Shown here piece by piece: positions 1 to 9,526 of a DNA stretch of 64,000 bases (its first letter is position 1; the number at the start of each line of letters is the position of its first letter). Source of the stretch: Eubacteriaceae bacterium. Lineage in GTDB: Bacteria; Bacillota; Clostridia; Lachnospirales; Lachnospiraceae. The stretch spans positions 62,001 to 126,000 of the forward strand of contig CAJTFB010000005.1 in NCBI GenBank assembly GCA_910575665.1, written 5' to 3'. The translations under genes and the position numbers were made by a program. The notes beneath the pieces were generated by a model. The model had not been told where the DNA came from. It saw only the letters and a list, made by a program, of their open reading frames with translations, and searched no databases.

Positions 1-1094
1 ACCGGCAGAATCTTTTCTACCAGCGAGATCAGTTCCGAACTGTCTGTAAACATTCTGGCAAATATCCCCGGTATCGCCATGATCGATATGGTGAGCAGAA
101 TGGTATAAGACATAACGATCCCCAGCATGGTAAAATACGTTTTCTTTACCCGTTCTATATTTCCAGCGCCAAAATTATAACTCATAATGGGCTGGACTCC
201 CTGGGTAAACCCGCTGACCGGAATACTCACAAACTGCATCACACTCTGCATGATGGTCAGCGTTCCCACATACATGTCTCCACCATAACGCTGCAGACCA
301 CTGTTCATCACGATAGAAATAAAACTCTCCGTCGCCTGCATGATAAAAGGCGCAACCCCAAGGGACATGATCTTTGCCACGATCTTTCCCCGTATTTTCA
401 AATAATTCTTCCGAATTCCCATCGCCCGTTCTTTTCTCGTCAAAAATCGGAGAACCCAAACTGCACTGACAAACTGTGAGATCACCGTAGCAAGTGCTGC
501 TCCACGAATTCCCATGCCAAACCCAAAGATAAACAGTGGATCCAGCGCGATATTCAGCACCGCTCCGATCAGCACTGACAGCATCGCCGTCCGGGAACAT
601 CCCTGGGCTGTGATATAGGGATTCATCCCCAGTGAGATCTGCACAAAGAGCGTACCAAATATATAAATGGTCATATATTCATCTGCAAAAGGAAAGGTGG
701 CGTCACTGGCTCCGATCAGGAACAAAACCGGTCTTTTTATGATAAAAAATAAAATCATTAAAAAAGCAGAAAAAACGAGAAGAAGGGAAAATCCATTTCC
801 CAGGATCCGTTCCGCTTCCTCTTTCTTTCCTCTTCCCAGCGCAATGGCAGAGAGCGGGGCTCCGCCCGCTCCCACAAATGCGCTGAAGGCTGATATGATT
901 ACGATCATGGGCAGCGCCAGCCCCACCCCGGTCAGAGCAGTTGCCCCCACTTCTGGAATATGACCGATATAAATCCGGTCTATGATATTGTACAAAAGAT
1001 TAATGATCTGAGCCACCAGGGTCGGAATCCCCATACTCATCATCAATCGAAACAGCGGGGCAGAGCCCAGTTTTTCTTCATTCGTCATAGTCAT
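1..1094 (-). CDS. MATE family multidrug/Na+ efflux transporter (3' part missing)
   Basis: The frame reads from an ATG at 1094 and stays open to the window edge, so about 364 N-terminal residues are present and the C-terminus is cut off. The protein is strongly hydrophobic. It shows the MATE pattern of an N-terminal helix with NLLYNIIDRIYIGHI, a glycine-rich GAGGAPLSAIALGRGK loop after it, and a second half containing GFTQGVQPIMSYNFGAGN. MATE proteins export drugs and metabolites using Na+ or H+ gradients. The start codon overlaps the leuS stop in a TGATG arrangement, which suggests translational coupling. A second ATG lies two codons downstream (1088). The substrate cannot be inferred. Confidence 0.9.
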   Translation of the reverse strand, partial: MTMTNEEKLGSAPLFRLMMSMGIPTLVAQIINLLYNIIDRIYIGHIPEVGATALTGVGLALPMIVIISAFSAFVGAGGAPLSAIALGRGKKEEAERILGNGFSLLLVFSAFLMILFFIIKRPVLFLIGASDATFPFADEYMTIYIFGTLFVQISLGMNPYITAQGCSRTAMLSVLIGAVLNIALDPLFIFGFGMGIRGAALATVISQFVSAVWVLRFLTRKERAMGIRKNYLKIRGKIVAKIMSLGVAPFIMQATESFISIVMNSGLQRYGGDMYVGTLTIMQSVMQFVSIPVSGFTQGVQPIMSYNFGAGNIERVKKTYFTMLGIVMSYTILLTISIMAIPGIFARMFTDSSELISLVEKILP

Positions 1095-3505
1095 CAGCCT
1101 TTCACTACGATATTTATAATCCTTCCCGGCACATAGATTTCTTTTACGATATTCATACCGTCGATCTTTTCTGCCACCGCTTCTTTCCCAGCAGCAATCG
1201 CTGTATCCTTGTCAGCGTCGATGGCAAGTTTCACCGCAGCTCTCACCTTTCCGTTGACCTGGACAGCGATCTCCTGCATTTTTTCCACGGTCTTCTCTTC
1301 CTCATATTCCGGCCAGGAGTTTTCAAACAGATGCTTTTCGTATCCCATGATCTCCCAGAGCTCCTCCGTCATATGAGGCGCCACCGGATTCAACAGTTGA
1401 AGCAGCGTCCTAAAATCGTCTCTCGTCAGCTTCTCCGCTTTATAGAACTCATTGATTAGTGCCATCATCGCCGCGATCGCTGTATTGTATTTGAGTGTCT
1501 CAAAGTCATTGCTTACCTTTTTGATCGTCTGATGGATCTTCGTCTCCAGGTCTTTGGAATAGCCTTGCTCATCCACAACCATATCCTGAAGCTTCCACAC
1601 ACGGTCAAGAAAACGCCGGCAGCCCTTGACTCCGTCATCGGACCATGCCGCAGCCGCATCAAAAGTACCAATAAACATCTCATAAGTACGAAGGGTATCC
1701 GCACCATAAGTATTAACAATATCATCGGGATTTACTACATTTCCCCTGGATTTACTCATCTTCTCCCCATTTTCCCCAAGGATCATACCATGAGAAGTTC
1801 TTTTCTGATAAGGCTCCTTTGTAGGTACTACTCCCTGGTCATACAAAAACTTATGCCAGAAGCGGGAATACAGAAGATGAAGGGTTGTGTGCTCCATACC
1901 GCCGTTGTACCAGTCCACTGGAAGCCAATAATCCATCGCCTCGCGACTGGCCAGCGCCTCAGAGTTTTTCGGATCGATATATCTCAGGAAATACCAGGAA
2001 GATCCCGCCCACTGGGGCATAGTATCCGTCTCCCTTTCTGCTTTTCCGCCACAGCACGGGCAGGTGGTCTCTACCCAGGAACGGATATTTGCGATAGGGG
2101 ACTCCCCATTGTCGGTAGGCATATAGTTATCCACCTCCGGCAGTTCCAGAGGAAGCTGGTCTTCTGGAACTGGCACGTATCCGCATTTCTCACATTTTAC
2201 GATAGGGATCGGCTCTCCCCAGTAACGCTGTCTCGAAAATACCCAGTCCCGAAGCTTAAAGTTTGTCTTCGCGGTACCGACGCCTTCTTTTTCCAGCCAC
2301 TCAACGATGGCCTGTTTCGCCTCCGCTACGGATTTGCCGCTTAAAAAGCCGGAATTCACGAGAGTGCCTGTGGCCACATCCGTATAAGCTGCTTCTTCCA
2401 CATTTCCTCCCTGGATGACTTCGATGATCGGAAGTTCAAATTTTTTAGCAAATTCCCAGTCTCGCTCGTCGTGAGCAGGTACTGCCATGATGGCACCAGT
2501 ACCATAACTCATAAGAACATAATCCGACACCCACACTGGAATCTCTTTTCCATTAACCGGATTGACTGCTGACAATCCATCTATGGCCACACCCGTCTTT
2601 TCTTTGGCAAGCTCTGTCCTCTCAAAATCGGATTTTCTCGCTGCCATCTCTCGGTATGCCAGGATTTCATCCCAGTTTTTGATCTGATCTTTGTACTTGT
2701 CCAGATAGGGGTGCTCTGGGGACACCACCATATAGGTGACACCAAAAAGCGTGTCTGGACGTGTCGTGTAGATCCTCAGCTTCTCTTCCTTATCCTTCAA
2801 CTGAAAATCTACCTCAGCACCATTGGAACGACCGATCCAGTTTTTCTGAGAAACCTTCACTCTCTCGATGTAATCTACGTCATCCAGATCATCGATAAGT
2901 TTATCTGCATACTTCGTAATCTTTAACATCCACTGGCTCTTTACCCTGCGGACAACTTCACTGCCACAGCGCTCACAGACACCATTTACAACCTCCTCAT
3001 TAGCAAGACCGCATTTACAGGAGGTACACCAGTTGATGGGCATCTCCGATTTGTAAGCCAGCCCTGCCTTAAATAATTTAAGGAAAATCCACTGGGTCCA
3101 TTTAAAATAATCCGGATCTGTTGTATTTACCTCACGCTCCCAGTCAAAAGAATAGCCCAGTGACTGTAGCTGTGCCTTAAATTTAGCTACATTATTTTTA
3201 GTTACTTCCTTTGGATGAACCTTATTCTTGATCGCATAATTTTCGGTGGGAAGCCCAAAGGCATCCCAGCCCATAGGATAAAGTACATTGTAGCCCTGCA
3301 TTCTCTTTTTGCGTGCCACAATATCCAGTGCTGTATAGGGGCGCGGATGTCCTACATGAAGTCCCTGTCCCGATGGATAAGGGAACTCTACCAGAGCATA
3401 GTATTTTGGCTTGGAAAAATCATTTGTCGCCACAAATGCCTTCTCATCCTCCCATATTTTCTGCCATTTCTTCTCAATCTCTTTTGGATTGTACGATGAT
3501 TTCAT
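1094..3505 (-). CDS. leuS: leucyl-tRNA synthetase
   Basis: The cytoplasmic class I synthetase charges tRNA-Leu. The 803-residue length matches Bacillus-type LeuRS. Visible are the HIGH motif as HVGH at residues 50-53, the CP1 editing domain with TTRPDTLFG, a zinc-type cysteine cluster (CTSCKCG, later CERCG), and KMSKS in [10 protein letters not shown]. The start at 3505 is chosen because GGAGGAGG lies 8 nt upstream. A longer frame from 3562 is rejected because that ATG falls inside the promoter spacer. No T-box leader fits in the short upstream region. Confidence 0.98.
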   Translation of the reverse strand: MKSSYNPKEIEKKWQKIWEDEKAFVATNDFSKPKYYALVEFPYPSGQGLHVGHPRPYTALDIVARKKRMQGYNVLYPMGWDAFGLPTENYAIKNKVHPKEVTKNNVAKFKAQLQSLGYSFDWEREVNTTDPDYFKWTQWIFLKLFKAGLAYKSEMPINWCTSCKCGLANEEVVNGVCERCGSEVVRRVKSQWMLKITKYADKLIDDLDDVDYIERVKVSQKNWIGRSNGAEVDFQLKDKEEKLRIYTTRPDTLFGVTYMVVSPEHPYLDKYKDQIKNWDEILAYREMAARKSDFERTELAKEKTGVAIDGLSAVNPVNGKEIPVWVSDYVLMSYGTGAIMAVPAHDERDWEFAKKFELPIIEVIQGGNVEEAAYTDVATGTLVNSGFLSGKSVAEAKQAIVEWLEKEGVGTAKTNFKLRDWVFSRQRYWGEPIPIVKCEKCGYVPVPEDQLPLELPEVDNYMPTDNGESPIANIRSWVETTCPCCGGKAERETDTMPQWAGSSWYFLRYIDPKNSEALASREAMDYWLPVDWYNGGMEHTTLHLLYSRFWHKFLYDQGVVPTKEPYQKRTSHGMILGENGEKMSKSRGNVVNPDDIVNTYGADTLRTYEMFIGTFDAAAAWSDDGVKGCRRFLDRVWKLQDMVVDEQGYSKDLETKIHQTIKKVSNDFETLKYNTAIAAMMALINEFYKAEKLTRDDFRTLLQLLNPVAPHMTEELWEIMGYEKHLFENSWPEYEEEKTVEKMQEIAVQVNGKVRAAVKLAIDADKDTAIAAGKEAVAEKIDGMNIVKEIYVPGRIINIVVKG

Positions 3506-3541
3506 AAAGAATTCCTCCTCCATTCTTTGCATATAAATTTT

Positions 3542-3570
3542 ATTATACCAAGTTAATTTCACTTCGTCAA
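3542..3570 (-). promoter_or_regulatory. leuS promoter, sigma-A type
   Basis: On the minus strand TTGACG (3565-3570) and TATAAT (3542-3547) are separated by 17 bp. The predicted transcript begins about 30 nt before the leuS ATG, so the leader is too short for a T-box. Confidence 0.8.
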
Positions 3571-3684
3571 CGCAGGTGCCCTTATTTCTTCGGAAACCAT
3601 TAGCATTTTTGCCGGTCCGCCTCCATATATATTAATAACGATGTAATTACGCGCACGCCTTCCCTGTGCGCAGAATGAGGTACT

Positions 3685-4281
3685 ATGGATCAGCTGTTAC
3701 AATGGATCGAATCCTATGGCACACCGGCCATCATCCTTCTAATCGCATTGGAATACGCATGCTTTCCCATCTCCAGCGAACTCGTCCTCCCCTTTGCTGG
3801 CGCCTTTGGAGCAGGTATTGGACTTTCCCTCCCCCTTCTTATCCTCTATAGCAGCGCCGCCGGTCTAGCGGGTACCAGTCTCACTTATGCTATCGGCCGC
3901 TACGGCGGTTCTCCCCTGCTGGAAAAGATCATGGCCCGGTTTCCTTCCAGCAAGAAGCCAATTCTGGCATCCTACCGCACCTTTGGCGACCGGGGCAGAC
4001 TAGCAGTCTGTGTGGGTAGAGTCATCCCTATCTGTCGGACTTACATAGCCTTCGTGGCTGGAGCATGCGGACAGAGCTATCCCGCTTATGTGATCTTCTC
4101 TTCCATCGGCATCACCATATGGAACACACTGCTCATCTGCCTAGGTTACTATTTTTATAATTACCGGGATGTCTTTTTTCACTATTTCGATAAATACAAG
4201 ACCTTCATTTTAATTATTGGACTTCTTTTGATCCTTTTGCTGTTGTTCTCCCGAAAGACAGAGGCAGAAGAAGAGATTTAA
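3685..4281 (+). CDS. DedA/SNARE-associated (VTT domain) membrane protein
   Basis: This 198-residue integral membrane protein has the DedA pattern: N-terminal ALEYACFPISSELVLPFAG, a central GTSLTYAIGRYGG region, a loop with FGDRGRLAVCVGRVIPICRTYIAFVAG, and a C-terminal helix. DedA proteins act in lipid recycling and membrane homeostasis, including undecaprenyl-phosphate or phosphatidylethanolamine transport, and need conserved acidic and Arg residues like the E and R seen here. The ATG at 3685 follows GAGGT at short spacing. A 6-bp hairpin (GCGCAC/GTGCGC, 3651-3671) lies just before the ribosome-binding site and could modulate translation; that is inference. The gene is divergent from leuS. 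Confidence 0.9.
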   Translation: MDQLLQWIESYGTPAIILLIALEYACFPISSELVLPFAGAFGAGIGLSLPLLILYSSAAGLAGTSLTYAIGRYGGSPLLEKIMARFPSSKKPILASYRTFGDRGRLAVCVGRVIPICRTYIAFVAGACGQSYPAYVIFSSIGITIWNTLLICLGYYFYNYRDVFFHYFDKYKTFILIIGLLLILLLLFSRKTEAEEEI

Positions 4282-4291
4282 AGGATACAAA

Positions 4292-4330
4292 AAAATGCTT
4301 TCATTTGTATGATACAAATGAAAGCATTTT
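4292..4330. terminator. Bidirectional terminator between dedA and tRNA genes
   Basis: A perfect 18-bp stem (4292-4309 with 4313-4330) and a 3-nt loop are flanked by A-rich sequence on the left and T-rich sequence on the right. It can end dedA on the plus strand and the tRNA transcript on the minus strand. Confidence 0.85.
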
Positions 4331-4338
4331 CTTTACCA

Positions 4339-4409
4339 AGGCGACAACCAGATTCGAACTGGTGATCAGGGTGTTGCAGACCCACGCCTTACCACTTGGC
4401 TATGTCGCC
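4339..4409 (-). tRNA. tRNA-Cys (GCA)
   Basis: The reverse complement folds as a 71-nt tRNA. Acceptor GGCGACA pairs with TGTCGCC, the D-arm is GCCAAGTGGTAAGGC, the anticodon loop CTGCAAC gives GCA, and the T-arm is CCAGTTCGAATCTGG. The 3' CCA is not encoded. Confidence 0.95.
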
Positions 4410-4476
4410 ATACACTAATAATATACCATAAAACCCAGATTTATGCAAGTCCTCCTGCAAATTCCATGAATTTTTA

Positions 4477-4548
4477 TGACTCCTACGGGAATCGAACCCG
4501 TGTTACCGCCGTGAAAGGGCGATGTCTTAACCGCTTGACCAAGGAGCC
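4477..4548 (-). tRNA. tRNA-Glu (TTC)
   Basis: This is a 72-nt tRNA on the minus strand. The acceptor GGCTCCT pairs with AGGAGTC, the anticodon loop CTTTCAC gives TTC, and the T-arm is CGGGTTCGATTCCCG. CCA is not encoded. It lies 67 nt upstream of tRNA-Cys in the same transcript. Confidence 0.95.
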
Positions 4549-4619
4549 AGATCTTTGCTAACGCAAAGCTTATTAGGTTCAATTCGCAATTACACGCTAT
4601 ATGAAGCCTAACAACAAAT

Positions 4620-4648
4620 ATACTATCATACTTCTTTTTATATTGCAA
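4620..4648 (-). promoter_or_regulatory. Likely promoter of the tRNA-Glu/tRNA-Cys unit
   Basis: On the minus strand TTGCAA (4643-4648) and TAGTAT (4620-4625) are 17 bp apart, about 70 bp upstream of tRNA-Glu. Confidence 0.5.
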
Positions 4649-4804
4649 GCAATTTTTTTATTTTTTAGTATCGAACGTATGATCCCAAATAAAACCGACG
4701 ATAAATACTCCACCGCCGTGGGTATATTGACAAAACCGAGAAAACATGTGAAAATAGGATGGTAGTCCGACGGCGGGCTATTCCAAATAATAAGGAGGTA
4801 TGAC

Positions 4805-6892
4805 ATGAAAGAGAAACTACATATTATCAGACACCTTTTTACGTTATCAGCAGCACTGCTTCTTATGCTGGGTCTCATTTCACACCCAGCACAGGCAGCC
4901 GGACAGAAAGCAAGCGTATCCGCAAACCGTTCTGCCGGAATCTGCACCTACACGGTACAGGGACTGGATCTTGGAACTAATAATTCCATGACACTACAGG
5001 TATCCCGCAAGAATAATCCAGCGGTCGCTTACCAAGAAACCATAGCACTTACCGCTGAAAATTGCACAAACGGCACCTATACAGGTAACTTTTCTTTAAA
5101 ATCCCTGAACGGTGTATTCGATGAATATAACGTCAATATACTGGTGGGAGATTCCACAATTTCTGCCGGAACCTGTGATTTTTCCGTTCACACTGGAAAT
5201 CTTTCCATGAAAACAGGGGGCAGCAATGCAAGTACGACCCGCACGATCACAGTTACTTCTTCTGTTCCAGCCGGCGATGTGGTTATTCCTGGAGAGGACA
5301 AGCAGGTATATGTTACTGCCTGGCCGGATGGTACTAGTGAGAACAACGCAAAAACTATTGCACTTAAGACACCTTTTGTTGAGGGAAATATGACATTCAG
5401 CGCCAACATTGCTCAGGCGGGCACCGCTTATGGAAAATGGAATGTAAAACTGGTTCTGGATAACGGAAACTCCGGAACTCCCCTCACCCTGGCGACAAGC
5501 TCCTACCATATCGCCCCCACCCAGAAAACTTTTCTGATTCAAAAGTCAAAATCTCTGGAGAAGAAAAAATCCTTCGGTATCTCTCTGGATGGATTAAAAA
5601 ATGTGTATGGGGTAAAAAAAGTTCGTTTCCAGATCTATACCAGCAAGGGCAAAAAAATGACCACTGTCACAGGAACCAGCAAAAAGTCTGACGGAAGTAA
5701 ATATTATGCAGAAGTTTCGCTGAAAAAGCTGGATTATCTTTTGGACCTTTATACCATTAAGGCAGTCCTTACTGATCATAACAACAACACTCATACACTG
5801 GACATGACAGCGTTGGCAGATGAACGGGTCCAGAGCGGAACCCTTTCTGTTTCCAGGAAGAAAAATGCCACCTGTCTTTATAAGCTTACCAACCCATATA
5901 TACCTGGCAACATAAAGAAAGTTCGTTTTGTTTTATATCAGGTAAATGGAAAGAAGCTGAAAAAACAAGGTTCTTATGTCGTAACCGGAACTTCCGGTAA
6001 GAAAAAAATATCCCTAAAGGTACCGAATGAAGAAAAGGGCAAGTACAAGCTTCAGGTTTATGGTTACACCAGCTGGGGTAAGAAAGTTTTACTGAACGAA
6101 GAAACTTACCGTCTCAGAAAAAAAGATTTAGGTAAGAACGGCTGGTTTTATGAAAAATATGCCGGAAAGACCTATAAGTTCTACTATGTAAACAATAAAA
6201 AGCAGACTGATCTCACAGATATTGTAAATCTGAAGAAAAGCAGTTCTTCCAATACAAATCGTCTGTATATTGAATTAAACCGGGCTGCCTGCGCAGTAAC
6301 GATCTACTTATATAATGAAGAGACGAAGAAGTACGATATTCCAATCAAGACCTGTTCCGTATCTGTGGGACGTGATACATGGACAAATGCCGGAACCAGT
6401 GGATTGAACGAAGACTCATCCTACACCCCGCTGGGTACTTACTCCATCTGCACCAACGGCCAGTCTGTAAAATATACCTTAAAAACAATGGTTGAACCAG
6501 ATGACAGCATTGTCTATGCAAGATGGGCTTCCCACATCGTGGGGAATGTGTATTTCCACGCCATCGCTGTAAGCGCCCAGTCACACTATGCTCTGCCATC
6601 CTCTACCTATAACCGTCTCGGATCTCCCGCTTCTGCAGGCTGTGTCCGTATGACCGTGGCAGACGCCAAATGGATCTATGACTATGCTTCTACCGGAACA
6701 ACCGTAAAAATCGTTAAAGGCAACGCTTCAAAACCAGGACCTCTTGGCAAGTCGCCTGTTATAAAAACCACCAGCGGAATCAATTATGATCCTACTGATC
6801 CAGAAGTACCAGACTCTCGCAAAAAGGCGGACTATAAAGCAAAAAGAATCACCGGATACATGACGAAAAAAGGAAAGAAGGTCGGCTACTGA
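4805..6892 (+). CDS. Secreted L,D-transpeptidase (YkuD domain) with N-terminal repeat domains
   Basis: The 695-residue precursor has a signal peptide (hydrophobic core AALLLMLGLI, cleavage near AQAA). Residues about 35-440 form beta-rich repeats resembling GBS_Bsp-like modules (the CTYTVQGLDLG and GVYxxxYNVNIL type), an uncertain assignment. Residues about 475-640 are the YkuD catalytic domain. It carries a conserved His (VYFHAIAV) and the signature SPASAGCVRM, with C613 as the predicted nucleophile. Such enzymes make 3-3 peptidoglycan cross-links or attach proteins to the wall. AAGGAGG precedes the ATG. The C-terminal tail is Lys-rich. An inverted repeat upstream (4713-4719 with 4770-4776) surrounds a TTGACA at 4727. 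Confidence 0.9.
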   Translation: MKEKLHIIRHLFTLSAALLLMLGLISHPAQAAGQKASVSANRSAGICTYTVQGLDLGTNNSMTLQVSRKNNPAVAYQETIALTAENCTNGTYTGNFSLKSLNGVFDEYNVNILVGDSTISAGTCDFSVHTGNLSMKTGGSNASTTRTITVTSSVPAGDVVIPGEDKQVYVTAWPDGTSENNAKTIALKTPFVEGNMTFSANIAQAGTAYGKWNVKLVLDNGNSGTPLTLATSSYHIAPTQKTFLIQKSKSLEKKKSFGISLDGLKNVYGVKKVRFQIYTSKGKKMTTVTGTSKKSDGSKYYAEVSLKKLDYLLDLYTIKAVLTDHNNNTHTLDMTALADERVQSGTLSVSRKKNATCLYKLTNPYIPGNIKKVRFVLYQVNGKKLKKQGSYVVTGTSGKKKISLKVPNEEKGKYKLQVYGYTSWGKKVLLNEETYRLRKKDLGKNGWFYEKYAGKTYKFYYVNNKKQTDLTDIVNLKKSSSSNTNRLYIELNRAACAVTIYLYNEETKKYDIPIKTCSVSVGRDTWTNAGTSGLNEDSSYTPLGTYSICTNGQSVKYTLKTMVEPDDSIVYARWASHIVGNVYFHAIAVSAQSHYALPSSTYNRLGSPASAGCVRMTVADAKWIYDYASTGTTVKIVKGNASKPGPLGKSPVIKTTSGINYDPTDPEVPDSRKKADYKAKRITGYMTKKGKKVGY

Positions 6893-6921
6893 TCCCTCTC
6901 CTGTCATTAAAAATTTCCAAC

Positions 6922-6962
6922 ACAAAACCCCATGTCACCTATGAAGTGACATGGGGTTTTGT
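6922..6962. terminator. Convergent terminator, L,D-transpeptidase and HD-GYP gene
   Basis: A perfect 17-bp stem (6922-6938 with 6946-6962) ends in A/T runs on both sides. It sits between two genes whose 3' ends face each other. Confidence 0.85.
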
Positions 6963-6992
6963 ATATACAGCCTCTGGCTGATTCCTAATTCT

Positions 6993-8051
6993 TTATTGTC
7001 TCATTTCTTCCTCATTTTTCTTAAGCTTATCTTTAACCTTTTCAAAGACCTCTAGTATCTTTGGATTAAAGGTACCGCACTCTCCATCATAAATCATCTG
7101 TACAGCCTTTTCATGACTAAATGCGTCCTTATACACTCTCTTGGCAGTAAGGGCATCGTAGACGTCAGCCACAGATACTACCTGGGCCCATACAGAAATA
7201 TCATCTCCGCTCAGGCCATCGGGATATCCCTTCCCGTCCCATCGCTCATGATGATGCCGACAAATATCATAACTGTAATTATACAGACCCTCATCCATAA
7301 TGTTCGGAATATTCTGTAGAATCTCACATCCCTTTACGGTGTGCCCTTTCATGATCTCAAACTCTTCTTTCGTGAGCCTTCCCGGCTTATTCAGGATCAT
7401 GTCCGGAATGGATATCTTTCCAACATCATGGAGAACCGACGAAGCTGCAATCTTGTCAATCTCTTTCTGGGAAAGATGATACTCTGGATAGGCATCGCTT
7501 ACTTCCTTCATCAATATTCTCGTCAGTTCACTGATCCTCTTAACGTGCTCACCGGACTCACAATCACGAAACTCAATGACCGTAGCCAACGTCTCGATCA
7601 TGTTCTGATTGATATAATTCAGTCGGCGCACCTGTTCTTCCACGACACTTTCCAGCTCATTCCGATGGGCATACAGTTCAATCACATTGCCGATCCTACA
7701 TTTAAGGAAATGTGTCATAAATGGCTTTCTGATAACATCAATAGCACCGAGATGATATCCCTCTAGCAGCATTTCCTGACTATCCGCCGCCGTTATAAGA
7801 AATACTGGAACACTCTGAATCTTTCCACTCTCATTCATCCTCTTTAGCACATCAAGCCCATTTATGCCAGGCATAAGCAGATCCAAAAGAACCGCGGATA
7901 TCTCAAAATGTTCACTTTCGTTTAAGATCTCAATAGCCCTTTCACCGCCGTCAGCTTCAACGATCGTGTAGTCATCCCGGAAAATCTCCGCCAGGATCAT
8001 ACGGTTAATCTCAACATCATCAACAATCAATATACTTTTCTTTTTTTTCAT
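6993..8051 (-). CDS. Response regulator with HD-GYP output (c-di-GMP phosphodiesterase)
   Basis: The 352-residue cytosolic protein has an N-terminal receiver domain (DD at 11-12, phospho-acceptor D57 in LLDLLMP, Lys in IRKPF). After a short coiled linker comes an HD-GYP domain (about 150-345) with HDVGK, HHERWDGKGYPDGLSGDDI and VADVYDALT. HD-GYP enzymes hydrolyse c-di-GMP. The start at 8051 is used because GGGGAGG lies 6 nt upstream; a longer frame from 8072 has none. It is 35 nt downstream of an Hpt gene, so a phosphorelay from Hpt to this receiver is likely. The input kinase is not in the window. Confidence 0.93.
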   Translation of the reverse strand: MKKKKSILIVDDVEINRMILAEIFRDDYTIVEADGGERAIEILNESEHFEISAVLLDLLMPGINGLDVLKRMNESGKIQSVPVFLITAADSQEMLLEGYHLGAIDVIRKPFMTHFLKCRIGNVIELYAHRNELESVVEEQVRRLNYINQNMIETLATVIEFRDCESGEHVKRISELTRILMKEVSDAYPEYHLSQKEIDKIAASSVLHDVGKISIPDMILNKPGRLTKEEFEIMKGHTVKGCEILQNIPNIMDEGLYNYSYDICRHHHERWDGKGYPDGLSGDDISVWAQVVSVADVYDALTAKRVYKDAFSHEKAVQMIYDGECGTFNPKILEVFEKVKDKLKKNEEEMRQ

Positions 8052-8086
8052 CTCTGACCTCCCCAAAGGCATTTGCTTAAATCCGA

Positions 8087-8437
8087 TCAGGCATATTTCT
8101 CAATACACGCCACGATCTTCTCCTGAACAGGAAGGATCTGCTGCAAAACTTCTTTTGCCTGCTGCGGCTGATCTGCCCTTAAGAGTGCCACAATCTCGTC
8201 ATATGCTTGAAAAAGCGGTGTCAGAGACAAATTTCCTGTAGCGCCCTTGATGGCATGTGCCAGTTCAATCACTTCCCCATAATCGTTACAATCAAAATCC
8301 GGATCTACAGATGACTTAGCAAGCATTTCCGGAAATCGAAAAAGCATCTTCTCATAAAATGCAGGATTCCCTGTAAGACGCGCTATCCCTTCGTCTACAT
8401 CAACACCCAATCCCTTTAATTCATCCAGCATGTTCAT
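8087..8437 (-). CDS. Hpt domain phosphotransfer protein
   Basis: This 116-residue all-helical protein contains AHAIKGATGNLSL, the Hpt signature in which the His after AHA is phosphorylated. It carries no other domain. Hpt proteins relay phosphate between receivers. The immediate downstream partner is the REC-HD-GYP gene in the same orientation. AGGAGG lies 10 nt before the ATG, with a second ATG two codons in. Confidence 0.88.
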   Translation of the reverse strand: MNMLDELKGLGVDVDEGIARLTGNPAFYEKMLFRFPEMLAKSSVDPDFDCNDYGEVIELAHAIKGATGNLSLTPLFQAYDEIVALLRADQPQQAKEVLQQILPVQEKIVACIEKYA

Positions 8438-8558
8438 CTATTTTTATCCTCCTTTAATATAAAACACACCTGCATTATAACATACAATCGTATATGGCAC
8501 AATAAATCTTTTTTGATGAAATATAAAAGAAATATTAATTTTTTAAAACAAAAAAATT

Positions 8559-8590
8559 AGACCGGCTGATCTATTTATGACAGCCGGTCT
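8559..8590 (-). terminator. Terminator of the FIST/cytosolic MCP unit
   Basis: A 10-bp stem AGACCGGCTG/CAGCCGGTCT begins a few nt after the MCP stop and is followed by a T run on the minus strand. Confidence 0.85.
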
Positions 8591-8594
8591 CTGT

Positions 8595-9509
8595 TTATGC
8601 CTCATATTCTTCTATCATCGGAGCAATCTGGGACAGCATGTTATCCACGTCCTCAAACATCGCGCTTTTCGTCGTCCCCAGTTTGCTGGCATGGTTAATA
8701 TGCTTCATAACTTCCTGGTACTGATCTTTCGTCTTATCAAAGAAAGTATTGACGTTCTGCAGCGCTCTTTTTGAGTCGTCAATGACATTAGAGATCTCGG
8801 ATTGAACGGCAGTGGCTCCCTCCGCGGCCTCTGTGATCTGATCAAACCTCTCATAGGTCTGATTCACCTTCTCAAGACTTTGTCCCAAAGCCTGCTGGGA
8901 GGTGTCGATATCGGAGTGCAGTTTATCTGTATCTTCCTCTACATCAGCAATACTTGCCTCTACCGCTGCCACCATATTTTTAACTTCATCTGCCAGGCTC
9001 TTGACCTCTTCAGCTACCACTTCAAAACCTTTTCCATGCTCTCCCGCTTTTGCTGCTTCAATGGAAGCGTTCAATGCAAGAATATTGGTCTGTTCCGCAA
9101 TCGAAGTAATTTTGTTCGTACATTTTTTTATTTGCTGCACTGCCGCCTTGAAATCATCAAAGGTGCCTTTCATCTCTTCAAAATGGGTTTCTACCTGCTG
9201 GGAACTGGCCTTGAGCTCCTCCACCTCATCCTGTGCCTGGTTTACCGATTGGGCAATCTCACTTTTTATTGTCTCAAACTGACCGGATATCTGATTTATA
9301 TCAGAAAAAGTACCCTCGAAGTCCTGTAAGGTCTGCTGAAAATTTTCTGCCTGATCAAGAACCCCAAGGAAAGATTGGTTTACCATGCCCAGCTGATTCA
9401 GAGAGTCTACTTCCTTTTGCACAAGATCCTTTTGATAGTCTTTCAGGCTTCCCATCACGTGCAAAATGGGATGGGAATCTAAATTATGTTCTTTCTTCTT
9501 GAATCGCAT
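8595..9509 (-). CDS. Cytosolic methyl-accepting chemotaxis protein
   Basis: This 304-residue protein has no signal peptide or transmembrane segment. Long coiled-coil heptads flank the MCP hairpin tip, residues about 145-185, with [20 protein letters not shown] then [18 protein letters not shown]. The tip binds CheA and CheW. The N-terminal 100 residues carry no recognised sensor, so the signal probably comes from a partner. The FIST gene ends 17 nt upstream in the same direction and is the obvious candidate. Confidence 0.92.
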   Translation of the reverse strand: MRFKKKEHNLDSHPILHVMGSLKDYQKDLVQKEVDSLNQLGMVNQSFLGVLDQAENFQQTLQDFEGTFSDINQISGQFETIKSEIAQSVNQAQDEVEELKASSQQVETHFEEMKGTFDDFKAAVQQIKKCTNKITSIAEQTNILALNASIEAAKAGEHGKGFEVVAEEVKSLADEVKNMVAAVEASIADVEEDTDKLHSDIDTSQQALGQSLEKVNQTYERFDQITEAAEGATAVQSEISNVIDDSKRALQNVNTFFDKTKDQYQEVMKHINHASKLGTTKSAMFEDVDNMLSQIAPMIEEYEA

Positions 9510-9526
9510 ATTTCCTTCATCCTCCT

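Noticed and set aside
3506-3684. T-box riboswitch before leuS
   Set aside because: The promoter is only about 30 nt from the start codon and no T-box sequence is present.
4705-4800. c-di-GMP or other known riboswitch before the L,D-transpeptidase gene
   Set aside because: The conserved core sequences I know for these classes are absent.
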